Shown here: one piece after another, positions 36,963 through 44,680 of the stretch | Numbering within the stretch: the first letter of the stretch is position 1 | Layout of the letters: the number at the start of each line of letters is the position of its first letter | Source: Variovorax paradoxus | Lineage (GTDB): Bacteria; Pseudomonadota; Gammaproteobacteria; Burkholderiales; Burkholderiaceae_C | Length of the DNA: 64,000 bases | Direction of reading: 5' to 3' | NCBI RefSeq assembly: GCF_902712855.1 | Contig: NZ_LR743507.1 | Location: forward strand, 2,714,001 to 2,778,000 | Made by a program: the position numbers and the translations under genes | Notes under the pieces: model-generated | What the model was told of the DNA's origin: nothing | Databases searched by the model: none | What the model saw: only the letters and a program-made list of their open reading frames with translations

Positions 36963-37670
36963 TCAACTGAGGGACATCCCTTGGCGACGCTTTCCCGGCC
37001 GCCAGCGCAGCGAGGGGAATGCAAAGGCCATGCCCAGCAGCGCGCCGGCCACCACGTCGAGCGCCACGTGCTGCTTGACGGCCAGCGTCGAATAGGCAAT
37101 GGCGGCGAACCAGAGCCAGTTCAGCACGCGCCACGGCACAGGCGTGCGCGACTCGCGCAGCACGTGCTCGACGCGGATGGCCGTGAAGATGGCCACGGCC
37201 ACGTGCATCGACGGGCAGGCATTGCCCGCGGCGTCCACGCCCTGCAGCATCGCGAAGCCCGGGTAGCCCGACACGTCGATGCTCAGCGGCGGTATCTGCG
37301 TCGGCCAGAAGTAGAAGAGGCCGAGTCCCGTGATGCACAGTCCGCCGATCCAGAGGCCGTAGACCACCAGCTCCCTGAACGTCAGCTGCAGCCCCGGCGC
37401 GATGCCCACGTAGAGCCAGAGCGACAGGTAGGCGCCGAGCGTGTAGGGCTGGAACGGAATCAGGTGGTCGAGCGGCGTCAGCGGCATCACCTCGACCGGA
37501 AAGGACGGGTTGCGCAGCAGGTGGAAGTAGCCGATGAAGAACAGCCACGTGAAAACCGTGGTGCCCACCGCCTTCAGCAGGAAATGCCGCCGCATGCGCA
37601 GCCAGATGTCGGCGGTCCACGTCGGCGGCGCGGCCTCGGGTGCCATGTGCAGGGGAATCGGTGTGTGCAT
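36963..37670 (-). CDS. PAP2-superfamily membrane phosphatase/transferase
   Basis: 235 residues with about six transmembrane helices. The active site keeps NACPSMHVAVAI (motif 2) and VKQHVALDVVAGALLG (motif 3, HxxxD), while the classical first motif KxxxxxxRP is not visible. That is the pattern of inositol-phosphorylceramide/sphingomyelin-synthase-like PAP2 proteins rather than plain lipid phosphatases. It may therefore act on a lipid headgroup in the membrane. It shares strand with the ACP-ketosynthase pair but is separated from it by 128 bases. Confidence 0.82.
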   Translation of the reverse strand: MHTPIPLHMAPEAAPPTWTADIWLRMRRHFLLKAVGTTVFTWLFFIGYFHLLRNPSFPVEVMPLTPLDHLIPFQPYTLGAYLSLWLYVGIAPGLQLTFRELVVYGLWIGGLCITGLGLFYFWPTQIPPLSIDVSGYPGFAMLQGVDAAGNACPSMHVAVAIFTAIRVEHVLRESRTPVPWRVLNWLWFAAIAYSTLAVKQHVALDVVAGALLGMAFAFPSLRWRPGKRRQGMSLS

Positions 37671-37739
37671 GGTGTCGCTGCCGATCTTGCCAGACCGGCA
37701 TGACGCATCCGCCCGGTGTGCCCGCGCACGCGCGACGCT

Positions 37740-38633
37740 TCAGGCGGTTGCGGGGCGCTTGCGGTGCTGGAACGACGTGGGCGACCGGCCCGTGGCTGCC
37801 TTGAACATCGCGCAGAAGGCGCTGTCCGTGGCATAGCCGCTGGCGGCGGCCACCTGGCTCACGGCCATGCCGCGTGCCAGCAGCGGCAATGCATGTGCCA
37901 TCACGGCCTGCTGCCGCCATTGCTGCCAGCTCATGCCGAGCTGGTCGCGGAACAGGCGCGCCACCGTGCGTTCGCTGGCGCCGATGGTGGCCGCGCGTTC
38001 GGCCAGCGTCGCGCGGTCGGCCGGGTTGCGCAGCAGCGCCTCGCACAACTGGCGCAGGCGTTTGTCGGTGGGCAGCGGCACGTCGATGCGGATCTGCGTG
38101 GCGCGCTCCACCTCGTCGACCAGCAGCGGCGCGATCATGCGTTCGCGCTGCGGTGCGTGCGGATCGGCCGGAGGCAGGCCGTCGGGCGTGGTGTCGAGCG
38201 CGAGCATGAGCGCGCGCAGCAGCGGGCTGATCTCGAGAACCTCGCACTTCTCCCAGGTCGGCGCGATCCAGGCGTGCAGGTAGACGGTGCGCAGTTCCGC
38301 GTCCTCGATCAGCGTGATGCTGTGCGGCATGTTGGCCGGCACCCACAGCGCGCGCGAGGGCGGCACGATGTAGCTGCCGTCCTGCGTGCTCAGGCGGATC
38401 ACGCCGCGGGTGGAAAAAGTGAGCTGCGGCCATGGGTGCTCGTGCAGTTCGACGAGCGTGTCGGCGCTCAGGAAGTGTTCCTTGGCACGCAGCGGCCGCA
38501 CCGCGTCGGGGGCGTAGAGGTGCGGCGTGAGCGGACCGACGCTGTTGGCGGGAGCCGCAACCGCGACGCGCGGACGGGCGGGGTTGGACGCTCTGTCGGC
38601 AGTCGGCGAAGAAGGGGAGGCGTCGCTTGGCAT
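37740..38633 (-). CDS. AraC-family regulator with cupin sensor domain
   Basis: 297 residues. The N-terminal AraC-type cupin (LVELHEHPWPQLTFSTRGVI, VPPSRALWVPANMPHSITL) precedes a C-terminal double helix-turn-helix (ERTVARLFRDQLGMSWQQWR, AVSQVAAASGYATDSAFCAM) ending GRSPTSFQHRKR. The ATG at 38633 is preferred; a GTG at 38684 would extend it over the palindrome at 38639-38653. It is divergent from the MFS gene it probably controls. Confidence 0.88.
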   Translation of the reverse strand: MPSDASPSSPTADRASNPARPRVAVAAPANSVGPLTPHLYAPDAVRPLRAKEHFLSADTLVELHEHPWPQLTFSTRGVIRLSTQDGSYIVPPSRALWVPANMPHSITLIEDAELRTVYLHAWIAPTWEKCEVLEISPLLRALMLALDTTPDGLPPADPHAPQRERMIAPLLVDEVERATQIRIDVPLPTDKRLRQLCEALLRNPADRATLAERAATIGASERTVARLFRDQLGMSWQQWRQQAVMAHALPLLARGMAVSQVAAASGYATDSAFCAMFKAATGRSPTSFQHRKRPATA

Positions 38634-38638
38634 GGTTT

Positions 38639-38653
38639 CGACAAATGTTGTCG
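38639..38653. promoter_or_regulatory. Palindrome between the AraC and MFS genes
   Basis: CGACAA-ATG-TTGTCG has perfect 6-bp arms. It lies five bases before the AraC start and 70 bases before the MFS start, a position suited to autorepression (inference). Confidence 0.45.
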
Positions 38654-38722
38654 CTGTATCGCCATTCTGCCGTGCCCGTGCCACATAGCATCGGAGCCCG
38701 CACCGGTTTTTTGTAGCAATCC

Positions 38723-39973
38723 ATGTCCTCCACTTCTTCCGCCGCCGTTCCGCCCACCACCTTGGCCACCGATGCCAAGCTGATAGGGCTGGTCGGCCTG
38801 GCGCACGCGGTCAGCCATTTCAGCCAGCTGATCCTGGCGCCGCTCTTTCCATGGCTCAAGGACGCGTTCAACGTGAGCTACGTCGAGCTGGGCGCGGTGC
38901 TCACCGTGTTCTTCGTGGTCTCGTGCATCGTGCAGGCCGCCTCGGGCTTCATCGTCGACAAGCTGGGTCCGCGGCCGGTGCTGTTCGTGGGGCTCGGCGC
39001 ACTGGGGCTGGCGGCCTTCGGCTATGCGGCGGCGCAGAGCTATTGGATGCTGCTGTTGTGCGCGGTGGTCGGCGGCATCGGCAATGGGGTGTTCCATCCG
39101 GTGGACTACACGCTGTTCAATCGCAAGGTCGCGCCCACCCGCCTGGGCCACGCCTACAGCGTGCACGGCATCACCGGCAGCCTCGGCTGGGCGCTGGCGC
39201 CGGCCTTCGTGGTGCCGATCGCCATTGCCTATTCGTGGCGCGTCGCGCTGGCTTCGGCCGGCGCGGTGGCCATCGTGGTGCTGCTGGTGCTGTGGGTCTA
39301 CCGCAGCGTGCTGTCGCTCGACGCTGCCGCGGTGCACAAGGCCACGGGGCAGGGCGAGGCTGCTGCAGCCGGCGGAGAGTTCGACTTCCTGCGAATCCCC
39401 GCCGTGTGGATGTGCTTCGGTTTCTTCTTCTTCTACGCCGCGGTGATCAGCGTGGTGCAGACCTTCGCGCCCGTGGCCGCCGGGCATCTGCATGCGGTGC
39501 CGGTGGCGCTGGTGGCGGTGTGCCTCACGGTCTACATGGTGGCCAGCGCGGCCGGCATGGTGGTGGGCGGCTTCCTGGCGTCGGACCCGTCGCGCTGCGA
39601 GCGCATCGTGGGTGCCGGCTTCGGGGTGGCGGCGGCGCTGGCACTGGTGCTGGCATTCGCCGACTTCCCGCCGATCGTGGTGCCGGTTCTGTTCGGTGCC
39701 ATGGGCTTCGTCTCGGGCGTGGCCGGACCTTCGCGCGACCTGCTGGTGAAGAAGTCCACGCCGCCGAACGCGACCGGCCGCGTGTATGGCGTGGTCTATG
39801 CGGGGCTCGACATCGGGCAGGCCGTGGCGCCGCTGGTGTTCGGTCGACTGATGGACCACGGCCAGTACACGAGCGTGATCGTCGGCCTGGCGCTGGTGCA
39901 GGGCGTGCTGATCGCCAGCGCCTTCAACGTGCGCCGCGTGCGCCGCACGGCACTCGTGCCCGCCTCGGCCTGA
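38723..39973 (+). CDS. MFS transporter
   Basis: A 416-residue, 12-helix major facilitator. The N-terminal half shows LVGLAHAVSHFSQLILAPLF, DKLGPRPVLFVGLGALGL (motif A region) and GGIGNGVFHPVDYTLFNRKV, which resembles the fosmidomycin-resistance/Fsr branch. A charged central loop lies at about 205-220. The substrate cannot be named, but export of a toxic compound is plausible. It is divergent from the AraC regulator. Confidence 0.88.
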   Translation: MSSTSSAAVPPTTLATDAKLIGLVGLAHAVSHFSQLILAPLFPWLKDAFNVSYVELGAVLTVFFVVSCIVQAASGFIVDKLGPRPVLFVGLGALGLAAFGYAAAQSYWMLLLCAVVGGIGNGVFHPVDYTLFNRKVAPTRLGHAYSVHGITGSLGWALAPAFVVPIAIAYSWRVALASAGAVAIVVLLVLWVYRSVLSLDAAAVHKATGQGEAAAAGGEFDFLRIPAVWMCFGFFFFYAAVISVVQTFAPVAAGHLHAVPVALVAVCLTVYMVASAAGMVVGGFLASDPSRCERIVGAGFGVAAALALVLAFADFPPIVVPVLFGAMGFVSGVAGPSRDLLVKKSTPPNATGRVYGVVYAGLDIGQAVAPLVFGRLMDHGQYTSVIVGLALVQGVLIASAFNVRRVRRTALVPASA

Positions 39974-40020
39974 CGCTGCTCGGCGTTCCTGGCTGAAATG
40001 CCGCCGATATCATCGGCCGC

Positions 40021-40773
40021 ATGCAAGCCTTGTATGTCCATGTGATCGTCGGCGCGGTGCTGGCAGGCTTCGTGCAGGGCCTGTCGGGCTTCGCGTTCGG
40101 CCTGGTGGCCATGTCGGTCTGGGCCTGGACGCTGGAGCCCCAGCTGGCCGCCGTGCTCGCGCTGTTCGGCGCGTTGACCGGGCAGGTGATCGCTGCGGTC
40201 ACGGTCCGGCGCCCGTTCGACAAGAGCGTTCTCTGGCCCTTCGTGCTTGGCGGGTTGGTGGGGGTGCCGTTCGGCGTCTGGCTCCTGCCGCATCTCGATC
40301 TCGTCGTCTTCAAGCTGTGCCTTGGCGTACTTCTGGTGCTCTGGTGCCCTGCGATGCTGATGTCGCAGCATCTGCCGAAGGTGGCGTTCGGCGGACGGGT
40401 CGCCGACGGGGTGGCCGGGGCCATCGGCGGTGCGATGGCCGGCATCGGCGGGTTCTCGGGGACCATTCCCACGCTCTGGTGCACCCTGCGCGGGTTTCAG
40501 CGCGACACGCAGCGGGCGGTGATCCAGAACTTCAATCTCTCCATGCTGGTGGTGGCCTTTGGCATCCATCTGTTCAGCGGGAATATCGGGCGGGCTGTCC
40601 TGCCTCTGCTTGGGCTTGTTGCTTTGGCGGTTGCCGTGCCTGTGCTGCTCGGGGCCCGGATGTATATCGGGATCAGTGAAGCGGTGTTTCGGAAGATTGT
40701 GTTGGGGTTGTTGACTGCTTCTGGAGTGGCTGTGCTGGCTTCTGCTGTTCCTGCTTTGTTGGCTCGTGGTTGA
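40021..40773 (+). CDS. TauE/SafE-family permease
   Basis: A 250-residue membrane protein with about eight helices and two related halves, each starting with the family pattern (GAVLAGFVQGLSGFAFGLVA; GAIGGAMAGIGGFSGTIPTL). The family exports sulfite and sulfo-organics or imports other anions. The last 30 codons switch to T-ending and TTG codons, unlike the rest of the gene, just before the repeat element at 40833. It lies 47 bases after the MFS gene. Confidence 0.87.
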   Translation: MQALYVHVIVGAVLAGFVQGLSGFAFGLVAMSVWAWTLEPQLAAVLALFGALTGQVIAAVTVRRPFDKSVLWPFVLGGLVGVPFGVWLLPHLDLVVFKLCLGVLLVLWCPAMLMSQHLPKVAFGGRVADGVAGAIGGAMAGIGGFSGTIPTLWCTLRGFQRDTQRAVIQNFNLSMLVVAFGIHLFSGNIGRAVLPLLGLVALAVAVPVLLGARMYIGISEAVFRKIVLGLLTASGVAVLASAVPALLARG

Positions 40774-40832
40774 GTTTCGGTTGATGCTCTCCTGGCGGAG
40801 GGCTGAGGCCGGGACTCGCCCCGGCAGGCGAC

Positions 40833-41037
40833 CTACTTTCTTTTGCTTCGCCAAAAGAAAGTAGGCAAAGAAAAGGCGACCCCACTGTCTGCGACCCCTT
40901 CGCTGTGCGAAGGGGCAACCTGCGGTGCTCGCGTTTCGCGGGGTCCCGCAGAACTCGCTTCGCTCAGACAGCTGCGGGCCCTGATCCGCGAAACGCTGCG
41001 CTCCTCGGCGCAGCCAGAGGGGGTGGGGGCGGGAACC
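40833..41037 (+). repeat. Structured intergenic repeat, left copy
   Basis: In order: a perfect hairpin CTACTTTCTTTTG / CAAAAGAAAGTAG (40833-40864); hairpin CCCCTTCGC / GCGAAGGGG (40895-40915); outer stem P1 GCGTTTCGCGG (40931-40941) with CCGCGAAACGC (40986-40996); inner stem P2 GGG-T-CCCGCAG with CTGCGGG-CCC (40941-40981); hairpin CTGCGC / GCGCAG (40996-41013). The right copy at 41386-41585 repeats this order with a different P1 sequence. Confidence 0.85.
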
Positions 41038-41068
41038 ACACGGGCCTTTGCTTCGCTCGGCCTCAGGC

Positions 41069-41095
41069 CACTGCAGGCGCCTGGCGCCTGCAGTG
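41069..41095. repeat. 13-bp perfect palindrome
   Basis: CACTGCAGGCGCC and GGCGCCTGCAGTG around a single T, between the left repeat copy and the microsatellites. It could form a cruciform or a transcript hairpin. Confidence 0.7.
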
Positions 41096-41160
41096 TTGGG
41101 CGCGGGCTGAATAGTTTTGCTGATACCGGTGCTGGGGTTCGAGTTACGTTGAAATCGATG

Positions 41161-41202
41161 CTGATGCTGATGCTGATGCTGATGCTGATGCTGATGCTGA
41201 TG
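41161..41202 (+). repeat. Hexanucleotide microsatellite (CTGATG)7
   Basis: Seven perfect CTGATG units, preceded by a GATG remnant and followed by one CTGGTG variant. It lies in non-coding DNA. Confidence 0.95.
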
Positions 41203-41250
41203 CTGGTGGCCTGAGCCAGAGTCAGCTTGAGCAGTAGCAGGTAGCTAGCA

Positions 41251-41330
41251 GGCCAAGGCCAAGGCCAAGGCCAAGGCCAAGGCCAAGGCCAAGGCCAAGG
41301 CCAAGGCCAAGGCCAAGGCCAAGGCCAAGG
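41251..41330 (+). repeat. Hexanucleotide microsatellite (GGCCAA)13
   Basis: Thirteen perfect GGCCAA units plus a final GG, starting 48 bases after the CTGATG array. Perfect units point to recent expansion or ongoing slippage. Confidence 0.95.
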
Positions 41331-41385
41331 CGCGAGAACGAAGTTCGAGCCGTCAGTTCCCAGCCGAGCGAAGCGATGGCGTGTC

Positions 41386-41585
41386 GGTTCCCAAAACCCT
41401 TCTGGCTGCGCCGAGGAGCGCAGACGTAGGAGGGATCAGGGCCGCAGCTGTTTGAGCGAAGCGAGTTCTGCGGACCCCCTCCTACGTCGAGCACCGCAGG
41501 TTGCCCGTAGCGAAGCGGAGGGACGCAGACAGCAGGGTCGCCTTTTCTTTGCTTACTTTCTTTTGGCGAAGCAAAAGAAAGTAAG
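41386..41585 (-). repeat. Structured intergenic repeat, right copy (inverted)
   Basis: The reverse complement matches the left copy in order and in most bases. It has the outer hairpin CTTACTTTCTTTTG / CAAAAGAAAGTAAG (41552-41585), a P1 of GACGTAGGAGGG (41423-41434) with CCCTCCTACGTC (41477-41488), P2 with CCGCAG / CTGCGG, and the CTGCGC / GCGCAG hairpin. P1 differs completely from the left copy but is again perfectly self-complementary. Confidence 0.85.
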
Positions 41586-41698
41586 TCGGCCGCCGGGCCG
41601 AGACCCGGCCCCGGAAAGCAAACTTCCCCAAGACAAGATTTCCCTTTGTCCCAAGAGTCGCCAGAAGCGAACCGAACGAACCGCAGCCTCAGGACCCC

Positions 41699-42604
41699 CT
41701 ATCGAGGCAACGCCAAGGCAAACGGCAAACTGACAACCCCCAACAGAGTCGAGAGAGTCACAAGCCCAGCCACATAAGGCCCGTTGTACCCCATCCGCGC
41801 AGCCAACACATAAGCACTCGAAGCCGTAGGCACGGCAGAAAACGCCATCAGCACAGCCCCCTGCATCGCATCCAGCCGCAGCCCATGCGCAAGTCCCCAG
41901 GCGACCAGCGGCAGGAACAGGTGCCGTATCGAGAGCACCGACACCGCCAGCACCTTGCCCGTGCCCAGCGTCGAGAACTTCATCCCAGCTCCCGCAGCCA
42001 GCAGTCCCAGCGCCAGCGAGGCAGCCCCGATCCGCGTCAGCGTCGGCGTGGCCCACGCAGGCACCGTGAGCCCGAGCACATTGGCGAGCAGGCCGGCCAA
42101 GGTCGCGACGATCAGCGGATTGCGCACCAGCTGGCGCACGAATCCGGTCTGCGCATGCCGCGTCATCGGCCACACGGCAGCAATGTTGAAGATCGGCACG
42201 CACACGCCGATCAGCACCGCGATCAGCAGCAGCCCTTCGGCGCCTGCCAGCCGCTCGGCCAATGCCAGGCAGATGAACGAGTTGAAGCGGAACGCGATCT
42301 GCGTGCTGGCGGCGTGGTCGCGCCGGTCGATGTGGCTGCGCAGTCCCGGGATGAAGGGCAGGGCATAGGCCATTGCGATGCCGCAGGCGCCGATGCACAG
42401 GCCCGCCGTCAGCAGGTTCGACGTTGCACCGAAATCGAGCGGGCTTCGCACGATCGAATGGAACAGCAGGACGGGAAAGAGAAAGTAGTAGACCAGGCTC
42501 TCGACCTGGTCCCACACGCGGCGGTCGAGGGCGGTGTAGCGGCACAGGAGCCAACCGATGGCGATGAGGGAGAAGTCGGGAAAAAGCAGCTGAGCGTAGT
42601 TCAC
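41699..42604 (-). CDS. AEC-family auxin-carrier-like permease
   Basis: A 301-residue membrane protein with about ten helices: FPDFSLIAIGWLLCRYTALD, WDQVESLVYYFLFPVLLFHS, FRFNSFICLALAER and ASLALGLLAAGAGMKFSTLG, the AEC pattern. The GTG at 42604 (VNYAQLLFPDF) gives the family-like N-terminus; a GTG at 42643 would add 13 unlike residues. Its 3' third, facing the repeat element, uses many T-ending and TTG codons. The substrate may be malate or another organic anion. Confidence 0.85.
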   Translation of the reverse strand: MNYAQLLFPDFSLIAIGWLLCRYTALDRRVWDQVESLVYYFLFPVLLFHSIVRSPLDFGATSNLLTAGLCIGACGIAMAYALPFIPGLRSHIDRRDHAASTQIAFRFNSFICLALAERLAGAEGLLLIAVLIGVCVPIFNIAAVWPMTRHAQTGFVRQLVRNPLIVATLAGLLANVLGLTVPAWATPTLTRIGAASLALGLLAAGAGMKFSTLGTGKVLAVSVLSIRHLFLPLVAWGLAHGLRLDAMQGAVLMAFSAVPTASSAYVLAARMGYNGPYVAGLVTLSTLLGVVSLPFALALPR

Positions 42605-42719
42605 CGCTTCGAGGATAAACCGGCCAGACCATGGGTAATCCACAGCACGGAACGGCGGCGCAAGCCGCTAGCATCCTGGCTTCGTTTTTTTCGACATCAG
42701 TCAGAACAAGGAGTTATCG

Positions 42720-43694
42720 ATGCAACGTCGTCAATGGAGCGCGCTGGTGGGGGCTGCGGCACTGGTCGCAGTGGCGGGCCAGAGCTTTGCACAGGGCTAT
42801 CCCAACAAGCCCGTGGAGCTCAGCGTGCCGTTCGCACCGGGGGGCACGACCGACATCGTGGCGCGGGTGATCTCCGATCCGCTGGGCAAGGTGCTCGGCC
42901 AGCCGGTGGTAGTGATCAACCGCGCGGGCGGCGGCGGCATCGTGGGCGCGGCGGAAACCGCACGCGCGACGCCCGACGGCTACAAGCTGGGCATTGCCAC
43001 CGTGTCGAGCACGGCGGCCAACCCGGCCATCAACCCGAAGACGCCGTACGACCCGATCAACGACTTCACGCCGATCATCAACATCGCGGCCACGCCGAAC
43101 ATCATCGCGGTCAACCCGAGCTTCCCGGCGAAGAACTACGCCGAGTTCGTGGCCGAGCTGAAGAAGAACCCCGGCAAGTACTCGTACGCCTCGTCGGGCA
43201 CGGGCGGCATCGGCCACCTGCTGATGGAGCTCTACAAGAGCCTGACCAACACCTTCGTCACGCACATCCCGTACCGCGGCGCGGGTCCGGCGCTCAACGA
43301 CGTGGTGGCCGGCCAGGTGCCGATCATGTTCGACAACATTCCCTCGGCGATGCCTTTCATCACCAGCGGACGGCTGGTCCCGATCGTGGTGTCGGCGCCC
43401 CAGCGCCTGGCCGCGCTGCCCAACGTGCCGACCTTCAAGGAAGTGGGCCTGGAGCCGGTGAACCGCATGGCCTACTACGGCATCCTCGGCCCGAAGGGCC
43501 TGCCGAAGGAAGTGGTCGACAAGATCAGCGCGGGCGTGAAGAAGGCGGTGGAGGAACCGGCGGTGCGCAAGCGCATCGAGGACACCGGCTCGCTCATCGT
43601 CGCCAACACGCCGGAGCAGTTCAGCGCGCAGATCAAGGCCGAGTTCGAGGTCTACAAGGGCGTGGTGAAGAAGCAGAACCTGAAGCTCGACTGA
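42720..43694 (+). CDS. Bug/TctC-family periplasmic binding protein
   Basis: 324 residues with a signal peptide (WSALVGAAALVAVAGQSFAQ, cleavage near 24). Family motifs: VELSVPFAPGGTTDIVARVI, VVINRAGGGGIVGAAETARA, SYASSGTGGIGHLLMELY and HIPYRGAGPALNDVVAGQVP. The two large lobes clamp a carboxylate or similar ligand. AAGGAG lies seven bases before the ATG. No transporter membrane subunits are nearby. It is followed by a strong terminator. Confidence 0.9.
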   Translation: MQRRQWSALVGAAALVAVAGQSFAQGYPNKPVELSVPFAPGGTTDIVARVISDPLGKVLGQPVVVINRAGGGGIVGAAETARATPDGYKLGIATVSSTAANPAINPKTPYDPINDFTPIINIAATPNIIAVNPSFPAKNYAEFVAELKKNPGKYSYASSGTGGIGHLLMELYKSLTNTFVTHIPYRGAGPALNDVVAGQVPIMFDNIPSAMPFITSGRLVPIVVSAPQRLAALPNVPTFKEVGLEPVNRMAYYGILGPKGLPKEVVDKISAGVKKAVEEPAVRKRIEDTGSLIVANTPEQFSAQIKAEFEVYKGVVKKQNLKLD

Positions 43695-43721
43695 GCCTCT
43701 TTCCCGCGACTCCATACCGCG

Positions 43722-43757
43722 AAAAGCCGCCCGCCTGCCGGGCGGCTTTTTCTTTTG
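43722..43757 (+). terminator. Intrinsic terminator after the Bug gene
   Basis: AAAAGCCGCCC (43722-43732) and GGGCGGCTTTT (43740-43750) form an 11-bp stem, followed by TCTTTTG. Confidence 0.92.
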
Positions 43758-43771
43758 TTATCTTGCGAGGC

Positions 43772-44680
43772 ATGACCGAGGCCGCCACGCAGACCCCCGA
43801 AATCGACGACTTCATCGACGCGCTCTGGCTCGAGGACGGGCTGTCCAAGAACACGCTCGCGGCCTACCGCCGCGACCTCGCGCTGTTTGCGCAATGGCTG
43901 CGGCAGCAGCGCGACGGCACCGAACTGGGCGCGGCGCGCGAGACCGACGTGCAGGCCTACATGGGCGCGCGCCTGTCGACCAAGGGCAAGGCCACCTCGG
44001 CCAACCGCCGGCTCACGGTGTTCAAGCGCTACTACCGCTGGGCGCTGCGCGAGCGGCGCATCGCGGCAGACCCGACCATCCGCCTCATGCCCGCGCGCCA
44101 GATGCCGCGCACCGTGAAGACGCTGTCGGAGAAACAGGTCGACGACCTGCTGGCCGCACCCGACGTCGGGACGCCGCTCGGCCTGCGCGACCGCGCGATG
44201 CTGGAGCTGATGTATGCGAGCGGCCTGCGCGTGAGCGAACTGGTGGCGCTCAAGGCCATCGACCTGAGCCTCAACGATGGCGTGCTGCGTGTGCTGGGCA
44301 AGGGCAACAAGGAGCGGCTGGTGCCCTTCGGCGGGGAGGCGCGGCGCTGGATCGAGCGCTACATCGACGACTCGCGTCCCGCCATCCTCGACGGCCAGCA
44401 GACGCCCGACCTGTTCGTGACCGCGCGCGGCGCGGGAATGACGCGCGTGATGTTCTGGATCATCGTGAAGAAGCACGCGGCCACTGCCGGCATCCATGTG
44501 CCGCTGTCGCCGCACACGCTGCGCCACGCCTTCGCCACGCACCTGCTGAACCACGGCGTCGACCTGCGTGCGGTGCAACTGCTGCTGGGTCACGCCGACA
44601 TCTCGACCACCACCATCTACACGCACGTGGCGCGCGAGCGCCTGAAACAGCTGCATGCCAGCCACCATCCTCGCGGATGA
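43772..44680 (+). CDS. xerD: Site-specific tyrosine recombinase XerD
   Basis: With XerC it resolves chromosome dimers at dif. The 302 residues have the SAM-like core-binding domain (DDFIDALWLEDGLSKNTLAA) and a catalytic domain with Arg in YASGLRVSELVALK, Lys in VLGKGNKERLVPFG, HTLRHAFATHLLNHG (HxxR), LLLGHADISTTTIYTH and the nucleophile Tyr therein. The ATG at 43772 is family-like; the long open frame upstream is noise. Its end overlaps the DUF72 gene by 26 bases. Confidence 0.94.
   Translation: MTEAATQTPEIDDFIDALWLEDGLSKNTLAAYRRDLALFAQWLRQQRDGTELGAARETDVQAYMGARLSTKGKATSANRRLTVFKRYYRWALRERRIAADPTIRLMPARQMPRTVKTLSEKQVDDLLAAPDVGTPLGLRDRAMLELMYASGLRVSELVALKAIDLSLNDGVLRVLGKGNKERLVPFGGEARRWIERYIDDSRPAILDGQQTPDLFVTARGAGMTRVMFWIIVKKHAATAGIHVPLSPHTLRHAFATHLLNHGVDLRAVQLLLGHADISTTTIYTHVARERLKQLHASHHPRG

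Larger units (their letters stand above)
40774..41698. other. Large non-coding region between convergent genes
   Basis: 925 bases with no credible gene. It holds two inverted copies of a structured repeat (40833-41037 and 41386-41585), a 13-bp-arm palindrome at 41069-41095, and two hexanucleotide arrays at 41161-41202 and 41251-41330. Reading frames here consist of repeat translation (Leu-Gly, Leu-Met) and lack family resemblance. Confidence 0.85.

Noticed and set aside
41161..41330. A CRISPR array
   Set aside because: The six-base units are contiguous with no spacers, and no cas genes are present.
41222..41494. A gene encoding a Leu-Gly repeat protein
   Set aside because: It is simply the translation of the GGCCAA microsatellite and the right repeat copy, with no binding site or family resemblance.
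40833..41585. A complete insertion sequence
   Set aside because: The inverted copies look like terminal repeats, but the 350-base interior has no transposase and no target-site duplication could be identified.
41885..44680. One 931-residue plus-strand protein ending in the recombinase
   Set aside because: Only the last 302 residues are real (xerD). The rest runs antisense to the AEC gene and out of frame through the Bug gene and a terminator.
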